Shown piece by piece: positions 9,232 to 16,275 of a DNA stretch of 47,976 bases. Source of the stretch: Oscillospiraceae bacterium (GTDB lineage: Bacteria > Bacillota > Clostridia > Oscillospirales > CAG-272). The notes beneath the pieces are model-generated. The model was not told the DNA's origin, made no database searches, and saw only the letters and a program-made list of their open reading frames with translations. Made by a program: the position numbers and the translations under genes. The DNA is taken from assembly GCA_015064505.1 (NCBI GenBank), contig SVSB01000021.1:1-47976 (forward strand), read 5' to 3'. Position 1 is the stretch's first letter; the number at the start of each line of letters is the position of its first letter.

Positions 9232-10023
9232 ATGTCGAAGCTGGATATAACCGTTGGCGGCTTGTACGTCAGCAAGCTTATCAACGTAATAAAATCAAGA
9301 AACAGAAATCATCACAAGCTGCTGAACGTTAACTGCAGGCACAGCGACGCGTTCGTATACATTCTGTCGGGAAGCTGTTCGTATAAGTTCGATGACGGAA
9401 CGGAGTTTTCAGTCAACGGCGGAGATCTTATCTATTTGCCCCATAATGCAAAATATACCATGTTCATCCACGACGATAATTACCGTTTTATGTTCTGCGA
9501 TTTTAAGTTCGATTCACCGGAGCCGAGACAAAGCTTTGCTTTTACACCAAAGAATCCATCACAAACGGAAAATTCGTTTATAAGGCTTCTCAATCTGCAT
9601 TCAAGCCGCACTCCGTATGCAAGAGCGGAAGCGGTTGCAACTCTGTACTCCATTTACGGCTCCGTGATTGCCGCAAGAAACGAAACGTATATTGCAGGGA
9701 CCCTTAAGGAGCGGATACGCCGAGCAAAGGAGCATATTGATTCCAATTTTGGTGACGATAGTTTGAACGTTACCCGTCTTGCGGAGATGGCTGATATAAG
9801 CGAGGTGTACTTCAGAAAGCTTTTTAAGATAGAATACGGGTGCTCTCCGTCACAATATATCCTTTCCGAAAGGCTTAAGAATGCAAAGATCTTTTTAAGA
9901 TATCCGTTTCTTACGGTGGAGGAATGTGCCGCAAAAAGCGGTTTTTCTTCGGTGCAGTATTTTTGCAGAGTGTTCAAAAAGGAGCTTGGCGTAACCCCGT
10001 CAAAATACAGAAAAAGACTGTAA
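9232..10023 (+). CDS. AraC family transcriptional regulator
   Basis: About 263 residues. The N-terminal half is a cupin-like sensing domain (beta strands including FDDGTEFSVNGGDLIYLP), and the C-terminal ~100 residues carry two helix-turn-helix units, the first around LNVTRLAEMADISEVYFRKLF and the second ending in SGFSSVQYFCRVFKKELGVTPSKYR, the AraC signature. ATG 9232 follows GCGGGGGC at good spacing and is preferred over the ATG at 9217. It is divergent from the glycyl radical enzyme operon, so it most likely activates that operon in response to its substrate. The effector cannot be named from sequence. Confidence 0.9.
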   Translation: MSKLDITVGGLYVSKLINVIKSRNRNHHKLLNVNCRHSDAFVYILSGSCSYKFDDGTEFSVNGGDLIYLPHNAKYTMFIHDDNYRFMFCDFKFDSPEPRQSFAFTPKNPSQTENSFIRLLNLHSSRTPYARAEAVATLYSIYGSVIAARNETYIAGTLKERIRRAKEHIDSNFGDDSLNVTRLAEMADISEVYFRKLFKIEYGCSPSQYILSERLKNAKIFLRYPFLTVEECAAKSGFSSVQYFCRVFKKELGVTPSKYRKRL

Positions 10024-10029
10024 AGTAAA

Positions 10030-10068
10030 AACAGCGCAGATCACGAATGATCTGCGCTGTTCGTTTAT
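10030..10068. terminator. Bidirectional terminator after araC
   Basis: A perfect 14-base stem (10030-10043 and 10048-10061) closes a CGAA loop and is followed by a T-rich tract. It lies between the convergent AraC and DUF1622 genes. Confidence 0.8.
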
Positions 10069-10436
10069 TTCTTTTCGGGTTCCGACATAAGATGGTTCTT
10101 CTTTTCCATCTTTACTTCCCAGTGGATCAGTACCGCCATAAGTGCGCGTATTACTATAACCACCGCAAGGATGCCAAGCTCCTTAAGATCGCGTATGATA
10201 ACGGTGTTGATTATTTCTGCGCCCATTTTGAATTCAAGAGCAAGGGAAAGGGATTTTCCCAGCTCTATAACGATGCTTACGGGCTGCTTTTTCCTTATTC
10301 TTTTAATGGTAAGGTAAAAGGTCTTTGCCGAGCCCACTATGATTATCATAATGCCCACAAGCTCAAGGGTACATATTGATATCTGCGCGATATAGCGCAG
10401 AAGAAGCTCGTAGTTAGCGATGAAATTTTCAAACAT
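10065..10436 (-). CDS. DUF1622 family membrane protein
   Basis: 123 residues with three hydrophobic helices (about 16-40, 72-88 and 89-108) and conserved features of DUF1622: an LGKSLSLALEFKMGAEIINT stretch ahead of an IRDLKELGILAVVIVIRA helix. DUF1622 proteins are small inner-membrane proteins of unknown function. GGAGGT precedes the ATG. The gene is monocistronic, with a 5' leader of about 150 bases containing several hairpins. Confidence 0.85.
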   Translation of the reverse strand: MFENFIANYELLLRYIAQISICTLELVGIMIIIVGSAKTFYLTIKRIRKKQPVSIVIELGKSLSLALEFKMGAEIINTVIIRDLKELGILAVVIVIRALMAVLIHWEVKMEKKNHLMSEPEKK

Positions 10437-10598
10437 AAGTATAGGCTACCTCCGTTTTGCGTTATTATACCATGAAGCAAAAACGTGTGCTTGCACGGAC
10501 GTTTTTGCGAAGCCGCCAATTGCGCAGGCGTGTAAAACACGCATCGGGCGACAGCCCAAAGACTTGCTTCGCAAGGCTTTCTGCACTTATTACGCCAT
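10437..10598 (-). other. Structured 5' leader of the DUF1622 gene
   Basis: On the minus strand, between the predicted promoter and the start codon, several short hairpins occur. The most regular is AAAAACGT...ACGTTTTT at about 10480-10507 with an inner GTGC/GCAC stem, and GCGTG/CACGC at about 10529-10545. A second TATAAT on the minus strand near 10463 could be an alternative -10 box. I cannot match this to a known riboswitch class. Confidence 0.35.
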
Positions 10599-10627
10599 AT
10601 TATAACATATAATTATGAAACTTGCAA
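10599..10627 (-). promoter_or_regulatory. Putative upstream promoter of the DUF1622 gene
   Basis: Minus strand TTGCAA (10622-10627), 17 bases, TATAAT (10599-10604). Confidence 0.55.
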
Positions 10628-10789
10628 CAGTCAGGTGAAAAAGCGGAAGGAAAAATGCTGAATTCAGCGGTATTTTGCGGGAGAATTGCCGAAAAAACTA
10701 CGATAATTCTTGATGGCTATGGGCTGAAAAAGATATTACTCTGTTATCTGTATGAGTTTGAACTATTGCAGAAAAATTTCCAATCCCAA

Positions 10790-10818
10790 TTGACAATTAA
10801 CCGAAACCATGCTATGAT
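10790..10818 (+). promoter_or_regulatory. Consensus promoter for the attenuated ATPase gene
   Basis: TTGACA (10790-10795), 17 bases, TATGAT (10813-10818). The strength of this promoter fits a gene held off by attenuation rather than by weak initiation. Upstream, 10628-10789 shows no gene I can support. Confidence 0.8.
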
Positions 10819-10864
10819 ATCAGCGTAGTCAAATTACAAATTTATGCCAAAGGAGGCGACTATT

Positions 10865-10921
10865 ATGAAAACTGCAATTGAATACATTGTCGGATGCCAT
10901 GTGTCGCCGAATGCAGCATGA
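10865..10921 (+). CDS. 18-residue leader peptide
   Basis: ATG at 10865 follows AGGAGGC at good spacing and opens an 18-codon frame (MKTAIEYIVGCHVSPNAA) ending at TGA 10919-10921. It lies between a consensus promoter and an intrinsic terminator that precedes the ATPase gene. It has no run of one amino acid, so classical amino-acid starvation control is unlikely; the layout is closer to the leader peptides of ribosome-targeting antibiotic resistance genes. Function is inferred from layout only. Confidence 0.6.
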   Translation: MKTAIEYIVGCHVSPNAA

Positions 10922-10958
10922 CGCTTTTTAAGTGTGCTGGAATATGATCGGCTAATAT
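10912..10958 (+). promoter_or_regulatory. Two leader hairpins upstream of the attenuator
   Basis: CAGCAT pairs with GTGCTG around 10913-10939 and overlaps the leader-peptide stop codon; GGAATAT then pairs with ATATCC (bulged A) around 10939-10960. A ribosome stalled near the leader stop would cover the first stem, so these are candidates for the switching structures. Confidence 0.4.
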
Positions 10959-10962
10959 CCTG

Positions 10963-10995
10963 CGGTATGTCTGACGATATACCGTTTTTGTTTTT
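10963..10995 (+). terminator. Attenuator-type terminator before the ATPase gene
   Basis: A nine-pair stem, CGGTATGTC with GATATACCG (one G-U pair), closes a TGAC tetraloop at 10963-10984 and is followed by TTTTTGTTTTT. It lies between a strong promoter and the ATPase start, with no gene of its own to end except the leader peptide. Confidence 0.75.
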
Positions 10996-11081
10996 CCTTC
11001 GAAAAATGGTTTGGCAATGTGTTCTATATCTGCGCCCGTGGGGGCAACACATCTCAAAATCATTTCTCGGAGGTATTTTTT

Positions 11082-12866
11082 ATGCAAAAATTAAACGGAA
11101 TTATCAAATCACTTGACGGAAAGGCCCTATCTTCATATACAAAGCTGTACGGAAGATATGAGCGGAACGGAATTGTCTATCATATTCGGAATGTATATGG
11201 CGGACAATTCAAATTTGCAACGGTGTCGATTGAGATACCTTGCGGGCGGATCTTTGAAAATTACAGATTTGATCAAAACGATAATGTCCCATTAACGTCC
11301 TTTATGATGCGAGAGTTTTCACTTGCAGCGCATATGGCGAATGATGCTATGCAACAATCGGAAAACAACGTTCAAAAGGGGTTGTTTCTTGTTTATAAGT
11401 TCGGAACACGTGTATTGTCAAATTCAGTAGTCCAATTAAGTAATGAAACAATAACCATTTTGCTGACAATTAAATTGCCGTTTAATAATACGGCTTATAA
11501 CACGGGACGGCGTGCAGATCCCGTGCTTGGAATAAAAGCACAAAGCGGAAGCGTTTTGGCTCTGTCCGCACAAGCTCAAAAGGACTCTTTCAACAGCCGC
11601 AAAAAAGGAATAATTTCCGAAAAGGCATTGAAACTTCTATTGACGAAGAATCTGCCCACATTAGTTGAAGGCTTTGTTTCAAGCTTTGATTCAAATGCCC
11701 TTTGGCAAGCTGTGGAATTATGGCGAAATCAAGAGTATATTCGACGCTATTTGAAAAACAACGGGTATGTATCCTTTGTCGCCAACGGATCTATACTTCC
11801 TCGAAAAGGCAAAACAGACTATAAGGATAGCAAAGGGGCTGTTCCGTTTACCTCTCCAAAATCAATGCAGATAAATATTGCGCTGCCGAGCGGAGATACA
11901 ATCAGTGGAATGGCTATCCCCGAGGGTATAACCTTGATTACCGGTGATGCTTATCACGGAAAAAGCACGATTTTGGAGGCTTTGAAAGAGGGCGTTTACA
12001 ACCATGTCCTCGGTGACGGACGTGAATACGTCATAACCAATGAAAGTGCTATGACTATTCAAGCCGAGGACGGAAGAAGTATCAAAAATACCGATATATC
12101 CTTTTTTCTGCGAGCATTACCTGTTAAGTCGATTCTTCCGCAAAGCTTTTCAACCGATAATGCCAGCGGTTCGACATCGCAAGCTGCAGCGGTTACCGAG
12201 GCTGTGGAGGCAGGATGTCATTTAATGCTATTCGACGAAGACCGAAGTGCAAACAACTTTATGTACAAAGACGAAAAGATGCGTTCGGTTATAAAAAATG
12301 CTTCTACCACGCCATTTATAGATAACGCCCGTATGTTTTATGAAAGGCACGGCATTTCTTCTATCATCGTTGTTGGAGCTTCGGGAGAATATTTCCGTAT
12401 TGCAGATAGGGTCATTTTAGTGGAAAACTTTACTGCTTCCGAATATAAGGATTATTCCAAGGATCATAAAACTTCGGAGAACGCTTTTTCGCCATTATCG
12501 CGTGTTGTTGAATTTGGTGACCTCAGAAGAGTATGTCTTGCCAGAAACATCGAGATCAAAGATGATTCAACACTTAAATTCGGCAATGAAACAGTAAATA
12601 TTCCCGAAATTATACCGCATGTTACACGCGGCCAGCTTGATTTTATATGTTCTTTTATTTACTATTTAACCGTAATTGAGCAGTTCAAGGGTGGCAATTT
12701 AAAGGAAGTGATTATGCGGTTGTATAAAAAAATTGAATCGTTAGGATTTGATATGATTCACCAAACGGGATTTCGCGGAGCATCGGGCGTCATTGAATAT
12801 GTACGTCCGATAGATATACTCGCTATTCTGTATCGACTGAAATCTATCGGTTTTAAGGAAAGATGA
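11082..12866 (+). CDS. ABC-class ATPase (PF09818-like)
   Basis: 594 residues. It matches the pattern of the 'predicted ATPase of the ABC class' family: a long N-terminal region, a variant Walker A at 288-296 (GDAYHGKST), a serine-rich stretch SGSTSQAAA near 362 in place of the signature, and Walker B LMLFDED at 381-387 followed by RSANNFM. It is cytosolic, with no membrane helix. The molecular role of the family is unknown. GGAGG precedes ATG 11082; the frame is open 21 codons further upstream but without a binding site. Codon use is visibly more AT-rich than in flanking genes, suggesting acquisition. It is the only gene of its transcript and is preceded by a leader peptide and terminator. 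Confidence 0.85.
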   Translation: MQKLNGIIKSLDGKALSSYTKLYGRYERNGIVYHIRNVYGGQFKFATVSIEIPCGRIFENYRFDQNDNVPLTSFMMREFSLAAHMANDAMQQSENNVQKGLFLVYKFGTRVLSNSVVQLSNETITILLTIKLPFNNTAYNTGRRADPVLGIKAQSGSVLALSAQAQKDSFNSRKKGIISEKALKLLLTKNLPTLVEGFVSSFDSNALWQAVELWRNQEYIRRYLKNNGYVSFVANGSILPRKGKTDYKDSKGAVPFTSPKSMQINIALPSGDTISGMAIPEGITLITGDAYHGKSTILEALKEGVYNHVLGDGREYVITNESAMTIQAEDGRSIKNTDISFFLRALPVKSILPQSFSTDNASGSTSQAAAVTEAVEAGCHLMLFDEDRSANNFMYKDEKMRSVIKNASTTPFIDNARMFYERHGISSIIVVGASGEYFRIADRVILVENFTASEYKDYSKDHKTSENAFSPLSRVVEFGDLRRVCLARNIEIKDDSTLKFGNETVNIPEIIPHVTRGQLDFICSFIYYLTVIEQFKGGNLKEVIMRLYKKIESLGFDMIHQTGFRGASGVIEYVRPIDILAILYRLKSIGFKER

Positions 12867-12916
12867 CTATTTATTTTACCCTATCACGATTGTAGATGAA
12901 TTAAGACGTACCGCAA

Positions 12917-12942
12917 CAAAACCCTTCGGGGTTCGTTTTATC
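12917..12942 (+). terminator. Weak terminator after the ATPase gene
   Basis: AACCC and GGGTT close a TTCG loop and are followed by CGTTTTA. It lies 50 bases after the ATPase stop. The stem is short, so confidence is limited. Confidence 0.45.
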
Positions 12943-13110
12943 GGTCCGGTTGGCTCTCGGGCGCAACTGCGTTGCGCAAAAAGGAAGAATTTATCGCTCG
13001 CCCTTCGGGCGTGCTTTGCCCCGGATGTCGATTCACTACCAACCGTTCAAGTCCTGCAACAATAAAAAAACATCAAAAAAGGACACTAAACATAGTGTCC
13101 TTTTTTGATG
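12941..13110. repeat. Structured repeat, copy A
   Basis: The outer parts (TCGGTCCGGTTGGCTCTCG at 12941-12959 and 13021-13110) match copy B at 13390-13504 almost exactly, while the middle (12960-13020) differs and contains its own small hairpins (GCGCAACTGCGTTGCGC; GCCCTTCGGGC). The last 40 bases form the hairpin CATCAAAAAAGGACAC...GTGTCCTTTTTTGATG, the same as the terminator of the adjacent tRNA-Leu. The CCGGTTGG and CCAACCG ends pair, so the whole unit is a large imperfect hairpin. Confidence 0.7.
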
Positions 13111-13311
13111 TGTAAGGGCTACAAAAAAAGATAATATCGGCATTTTTGCGAATGAATGCGTATGAATTAGAACCCGAGTAAATTATAATGCTTTTCGACT
13201 AAAGGGAGAAAAGCTTCATCAGCACTTCTTCACTGTTCACTATTACTTATTACCTGATCGACAAGTTTCAAAAGAGAAGAGTGAAAAGTGAATAGTTAAT
13301 AGTGAAAAAGT

Positions 13312-13347
13312 AAAATCGACAAGCTTCTGTTGAAACTTGTCGATTTT
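13312..13347. terminator. Terminator-like hairpin
   Basis: AAAATCGACAAG (13312-13323) pairs with CTTGTCGATTTT (13336-13347) and is followed by TT. The preceding 100 bases contain GTGAA/TTCAC-type repeats in both orientations but no gene. Confidence 0.55.
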
Positions 13348-13366
13348 TGGTGCGGGTAGCAGGACT
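13348..13366 (-). repeat. Duplicated 3' end of tRNA-Leu(CAG)
   Basis: Nineteen bases identical to the 3' end of the neighbouring tRNA-Leu gene (13503-13521), including the encoded CCA. A second 13-base piece of the T arm occurs in inverted orientation within copies A and B of the structured repeat. This is what is left when an integrative element has used the tRNA 3' end as its attachment site, or after slipped duplication. Confidence 0.65.
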
Positions 13367-13389
13367 GGATTCTCCACCCTCGACGGGTG

Positions 13390-13504
13390 TCGGTCCGGTT
13401 GGCTCTCGACATCCACCGGATGTCGATTCACTACCAACCGTTCAAGTCCTGCAACAATAAAAAACATCAAAAAAGGACACTAAACATAGTGTCCTTTTTT
13501 GATG
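13390..13504. repeat. Structured repeat, copy B
   Basis: It has the same ends as copy A, with a short core. CCGGTTGG, then CGACATCC pairing with GGATGTCG around ACC, then CCAACCG make a two-tier hairpin. Its terminal hairpin (13465-13504) serves as the terminator of tRNA-Leu(CAG) on the minus strand. Confidence 0.7.
13465..13502 (-). terminator. Terminator of tRNA-Leu(CAG)
   Basis: ATCAAAAAAGGACACTA and its complement close an AACAT loop. The A/T runs in the stem give a T-run on both strands. It abuts the CCA end of the tRNA gene. Confidence 0.75.
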
Positions 13505-13589
13505 GTGCGGGTAGCAGGACTTGAACCTGTACCGAGTTGCCCCGACTAGAACCTGAATCTAGCGCGTCTGCCGATTCCGCCATACCCGC
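13503..13589 (-). tRNA. tRNA-Leu (anticodon CAG)
   Basis: 87 bases including encoded CCA. Acceptor arm GCGGGTA pairs with TACCCGC; the T arm has GGTTCAAGTCC; the long variable arm of class II tRNAs is present; the anticodon loop TTCAGGT gives CAG, which reads CUG. The discriminator base is A. Confidence 0.95.
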
Positions 13590-13650
13590 GTATTTAATTG
13601 ACCGTCAAATTGACAGCTCTATTATTTTAATACATTGCGCAGGATTTGTC

Positions 13651-13690
13651 AAGGGCATTTGCGATATTTTTCAAAATCGCAAATGCCCTT
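13651..13690. terminator. Long hairpin after the DUF4358 gene
   Basis: AAGGGCATTTGCGAT and its complement form a long stem around a T/A-rich loop directly after the stop of the lipoprotein gene. The T-run is weak, so the stem length is the main evidence. Confidence 0.6.
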
Positions 13691-13693
13691 GCT

Positions 13694-14152
13694 TTATTTG
13701 CAGTATTGGTCGATGATCTTTTCTGCGGCTGCCTTATCGTTGCATACGCAGGCGATAACGAATCTTCCGCGGCGGATGATTATTGCGTTGCGTATTCTTG
13801 CAGCCTCTGCTGCGTTGTATTTATCGTAAGTTGCGGCAAGAGTATCAAGGTACGCGCTTGCGGAGTCAAGCACCGCCTTGGCGCTCTCGGCATCGGGTGC
13901 TTCAAGTACGGTCAGCTCCTCGGCTGTTGCGTTGGTGCCGCGATAGAGCACCGCGCTCACGTCCTCGCTTACCTCGTAGGAATACTTCAGGATCTGGCTT
14001 GGAACCTCCATCATTGAATCCTGAAAGCATCCGCCGTCCACAAGAGCTTTTGCAAGAGCCGCTTTGTCGATATTATAATCCTTTTCTCCGCAGGAGGTGA
14101 AGGGAAGCACACAAAGCACTGCAAAAAGTATTAAAGAAATGATTCTTTTCAT
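13694..14152 (-). CDS. DUF4358 lipoprotein
   Basis: 152 residues. A lipoprotein signal peptide ends at C21 (LPFTSCG), and the mature part matches DUF4358 in length and layout: an acidic N-terminal stretch, a YRGTNATAEELTVLEAPDAESA core and a C-terminal YVCND-like strand (VIACVCND). DUF4358 lipoproteins often sit beside SGNH hydrolase-like lipoproteins, and that is the case here: the start codon lies one base after the upstream stop, so the two are translationally coupled. The role is unknown; an envelope function with the SGNH partner is inferred. Confidence 0.8.
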   Translation of the reverse strand: MKRIISLILFAVLCVLPFTSCGEKDYNIDKAALAKALVDGGCFQDSMMEVPSQILKYSYEVSEDVSAVLYRGTNATAEELTVLEAPDAESAKAVLDSASAYLDTLAATYDKYNAAEAARIRNAIIIRRGRFVIACVCNDKAAAEKIIDQYCK

Positions 14153-14153
14153 T

Positions 14154-15065
14154 TTATTTCTCCACGGTATGAGTCAGCAGATAGTCGCGCAGTATTCCGT
14201 TTGGCTCGCGGTTAAGATGTACTCCGTCTGTGGAATAGCCTTCGGGCAGATATCCCTTTGCATCTCTGAAGGCGGTATCAACGTCAACGAAATAAACGTG
14301 CTTTTCAACTGCTGCCTGCTTTATTCTGTTATTCATAAGGTCTACGTTTTCAAGAGTTTCGTAGCTGACCTGCTTGCTTCTTTGTTCGCTTACGGGAAGC
14401 ACGGTCATAAGATAAATATCCGCATCGGGATTATAGGAGCGGATCGTATCTATTATTTCACAAAGCTTGTTATAATATGCGGAGTAGTAGCTCCAGCCAA
14501 GCTCGTTGAGTCCGAGGCCGATATATACCTTCTTGTAGTTGGTGCCAAGGGCGCGGAGAGCGTCGTTTGCCGTATATACGGGCTCGCCCTCGGGCTTAAG
14601 ACTGTAAGTAAAGAACTTGCCTACGTCCATACCGGCAAAGGTAATATATTCCGCGTTCCATACGCCTGCGGTAAGCTGGAAGCCGCCGACACGGCTGTCA
14701 CCAACGAATACCGCATCGTCAAACCAGGAAACGTCCTTTTTTGCACTCTCGGGCACAGGCTTATCGTACTGATAAGCGGCGGGCACGTCAACGGGCTCCG
14801 TTACCGGCTCTGTTGAAGGCTCCGAGGTGGTTGCGGCAGTTGTGACTTCGACAGTCGAATTGATTTGTTCATCCGTATCCGACGCGGACGTATTCTCCGT
14901 AACGGCATCGGTGATAGGTGCCGTAGTGCCCGTTTCTTTGGGAGCGTCGGTTACGGGGTCGGTTATCACGGGCGGTTTTTCGTTGCCGCAAGAGGTGAGC
15001 AAAGCAAAAAACAGAACCGCGCACACCGATATTACGGTAAGCTTAATAAAACGATCGTATTTCAT
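14154..15065 (-). CDS. SGNH/GDSL-like hydrolase lipoprotein
   Basis: 303 residues. Lipobox LLTSC with C26, then a Thr/Glu/Pro-rich linker to about residue 90, then an SGNH-type domain with VGDSRVGG (S124 as the likely nucleophile), IGLGLNELG (the block III Asn) and DGVHLN (catalytic Asp/His) near the C-terminus. Such enzymes are esterases or acyl transferases acting on cell-surface glycans. It is coupled to the DUF4358 lipoprotein. Substrate is unknown; no O-acetyltransferase gene is nearby. Confidence 0.85.
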   Translation of the reverse strand: MKYDRFIKLTVISVCAVLFFALLTSCGNEKPPVITDPVTDAPKETGTTAPITDAVTENTSASDTDEQINSTVEVTTAATTSEPSTEPVTEPVDVPAAYQYDKPVPESAKKDVSWFDDAVFVGDSRVGGFQLTAGVWNAEYITFAGMDVGKFFTYSLKPEGEPVYTANDALRALGTNYKKVYIGLGLNELGWSYYSAYYNKLCEIIDTIRSYNPDADIYLMTVLPVSEQRSKQVSYETLENVDLMNNRIKQAAVEKHVYFVDVDTAFRDAKGYLPEGYSTDGVHLNREPNGILRDYLLTHTVEK

Positions 15066-15088
15066 ATTTTCTCCGAAATGGTGTTATA

Positions 15089-15106
15089 TTGACGTTATGC
15101 TGTCAA
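15089..15106. promoter_or_regulatory. Inverted repeat downstream of the SGNH gene promoter
   Basis: TTGAC and GTCAA flank an 8-base spacer just downstream of the predicted -10 box of the SGNH lipoprotein gene. It could be an operator; no dedicated regulator is adjacent. Confidence 0.3.
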
Positions 15107-15111
15107 GGAAT

Positions 15112-15139
15112 ATTTTACCACTGTTTGAACCAAAATCAA
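15112..15139 (-). promoter_or_regulatory. Putative promoter of the SGNH/DUF4358 genes
   Basis: Minus strand TTGATT (15134-15139), 16 bases, TAAAAT (15112-15117). Confidence 0.5.
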
Positions 15140-15155
15140 GGGAAACGAAAATTGT

Positions 15156-15713
15156 TTACAATTTTAAAATAATTCCCGCAACGGCACCGACGGCGATAAA
15201 AACGAGGGGATGGAGCTTTTTGAATTTTGCGTATCCGATCATAACTGCGTGGAAAAGTATCAATGCAGCAATATTGATATGACCTAAAAGTCCGGCTTCC
15301 CCCGAGAAGAGAGAAAGCTTCATAATGGGGAAAACGGCTACGAGTATCAGTATCGGAACTGCGGGACGCATACCTGCGAACGCTCCGAGAACGTATTTGT
15401 TTGATGCAAACTTCGTAAGTATCTTTGAAATGATGCAGATAACGATGAAGGAGGGAAGTGCCAGCGCAAGAGTAACGCATATTGCACCTGGTATCCCTGC
15501 CGCTCTGTAGCCCGTGTAGGTAGCCATATTGATACCAATGGGGCCGGGGGTTGATTCGCCAACCGCGATCATATCCGCAAGCTCTGCGGTTGTAAACCAA
15601 TGGGGATACTTGACGGACATCTCCGTAAGGAAGGGAATGGTGGCAAGACCGCCACCTACGGCAAAGAGTCCCGTTTTAAAGAACTCAAGAATCATTATAA
15701 GGAAGTCAAGCAT
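15156..15713 (-). CDS. chrA: Chromate transporter subunit (half-size ChrA)
   Basis: About 185 residues, a single CHR domain. The family motifs FAVGGGLATIPFL near the N-terminus and AVGESTPGPIGINMATYTGY are clear. Half-size CHR proteins work as pairs made from two adjacent genes. ATG 15711-15713 is preferred because it lies 9 bases after AAAGGAGG, whereas the in-frame ATG at 15720 touches that site. It overlaps the stop of the partner gene (ATGCTTGA). The substrate may be chromate, sulfate or another oxyanion; many clostridial homologues are uncharacterised. Confidence 0.85.
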   Translation of the reverse strand: MLDFLIMILEFFKTGLFAVGGGLATIPFLTEMSVKYPHWFTTAELADMIAVGESTPGPIGINMATYTGYRAAGIPGAICVTLALALPSFIVICIISKILTKFASNKYVLGAFAGMRPAVPILILVAVFPIMKLSLFSGEAGLLGHINIAALILFHAVMIGYAKFKKLHPLVFIAVGAVAGIILKL

Positions 15714-16275
15714 TCTTCTCATCCTCCTTTGCCTTTATTTTCTCCTTCAGCACGTTATAGGTAATACCGCCGAAGGCGCAGGCTATAATTATGATAACGG
15801 AGGATACGTCAAAGAAAACGATTGCGCAAAGGGTAATAAGAGCAATACAAAGGGCAAAGATGCTTTTGATGCTCTTTTTCAGCAGATTAAGAACGGTTAC
15901 GGCAACAAGACCGCAAACTGCCGTGCGAATGCCCGCGAGAGCGTGGGCAACGTATACGTTATCGGCAAAGCCTTCTATAAGAGCTGCAATGACGGTTATG
16001 ATAACCAATGATGGGAAAATAATACCCAAAGTGGAGAACACGGCGCCGACAACGCCCTTGCGCTTCATACCAACGAAGGTGGCAACGTTAACGGCGATAA
16101 CTCCCGGGGTGCACTGACCCACCGCATAATAATCCGCAAGCTCCTCCTCGGTCACCCATTTTTTGTTTTCGGCAAATTCACGGGTAAGTATGGGGAGCAT
16201 TGCGTATCCGCCTCCAAAGGTGCATACGCCGCATTTTGCAAACAGCAAGAAAAGCTCAAACAGTTCTTTCATCAT
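15706..16275 (-). CDS. chrA: Chromate transporter subunit (half-size ChrA)
   Basis: 189 residues, the second CHR half. TFGGGYAMLPIL near residues 19-30 and AVGQCTPGVIAVNVATFVG near 51-69 match the family signature, followed by four or five hydrophobic helices. Its first ATG overlaps the stop codon of the MurE-like gene, and its end overlaps the other chrA, so the three are one translationally coupled operon. The two halves differ enough to form a heterodimer of opposite membrane topology, as known for other paired CHR proteins. Confidence 0.85.
   Translation of the reverse strand: MMKELFELFLLFAKCGVCTFGGGYAMLPILTREFAENKKWVTEEELADYYAVGQCTPGVIAVNVATFVGMKRKGVVGAVFSTLGIIFPSLVIITVIAALIEGFADNVYVAHALAGIRTAVCGLVAVTVLNLLKKSIKSIFALCIALITLCAIVFFDVSSVIIIIACAFGGITYNVLKEKIKAKEDEKNA

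Noticed and set aside
10622-10828. 68-codon frame before the leader peptide
   Set aside because: It starts at TTG without a ribosome site and runs through the consensus promoter at 10790-10818.
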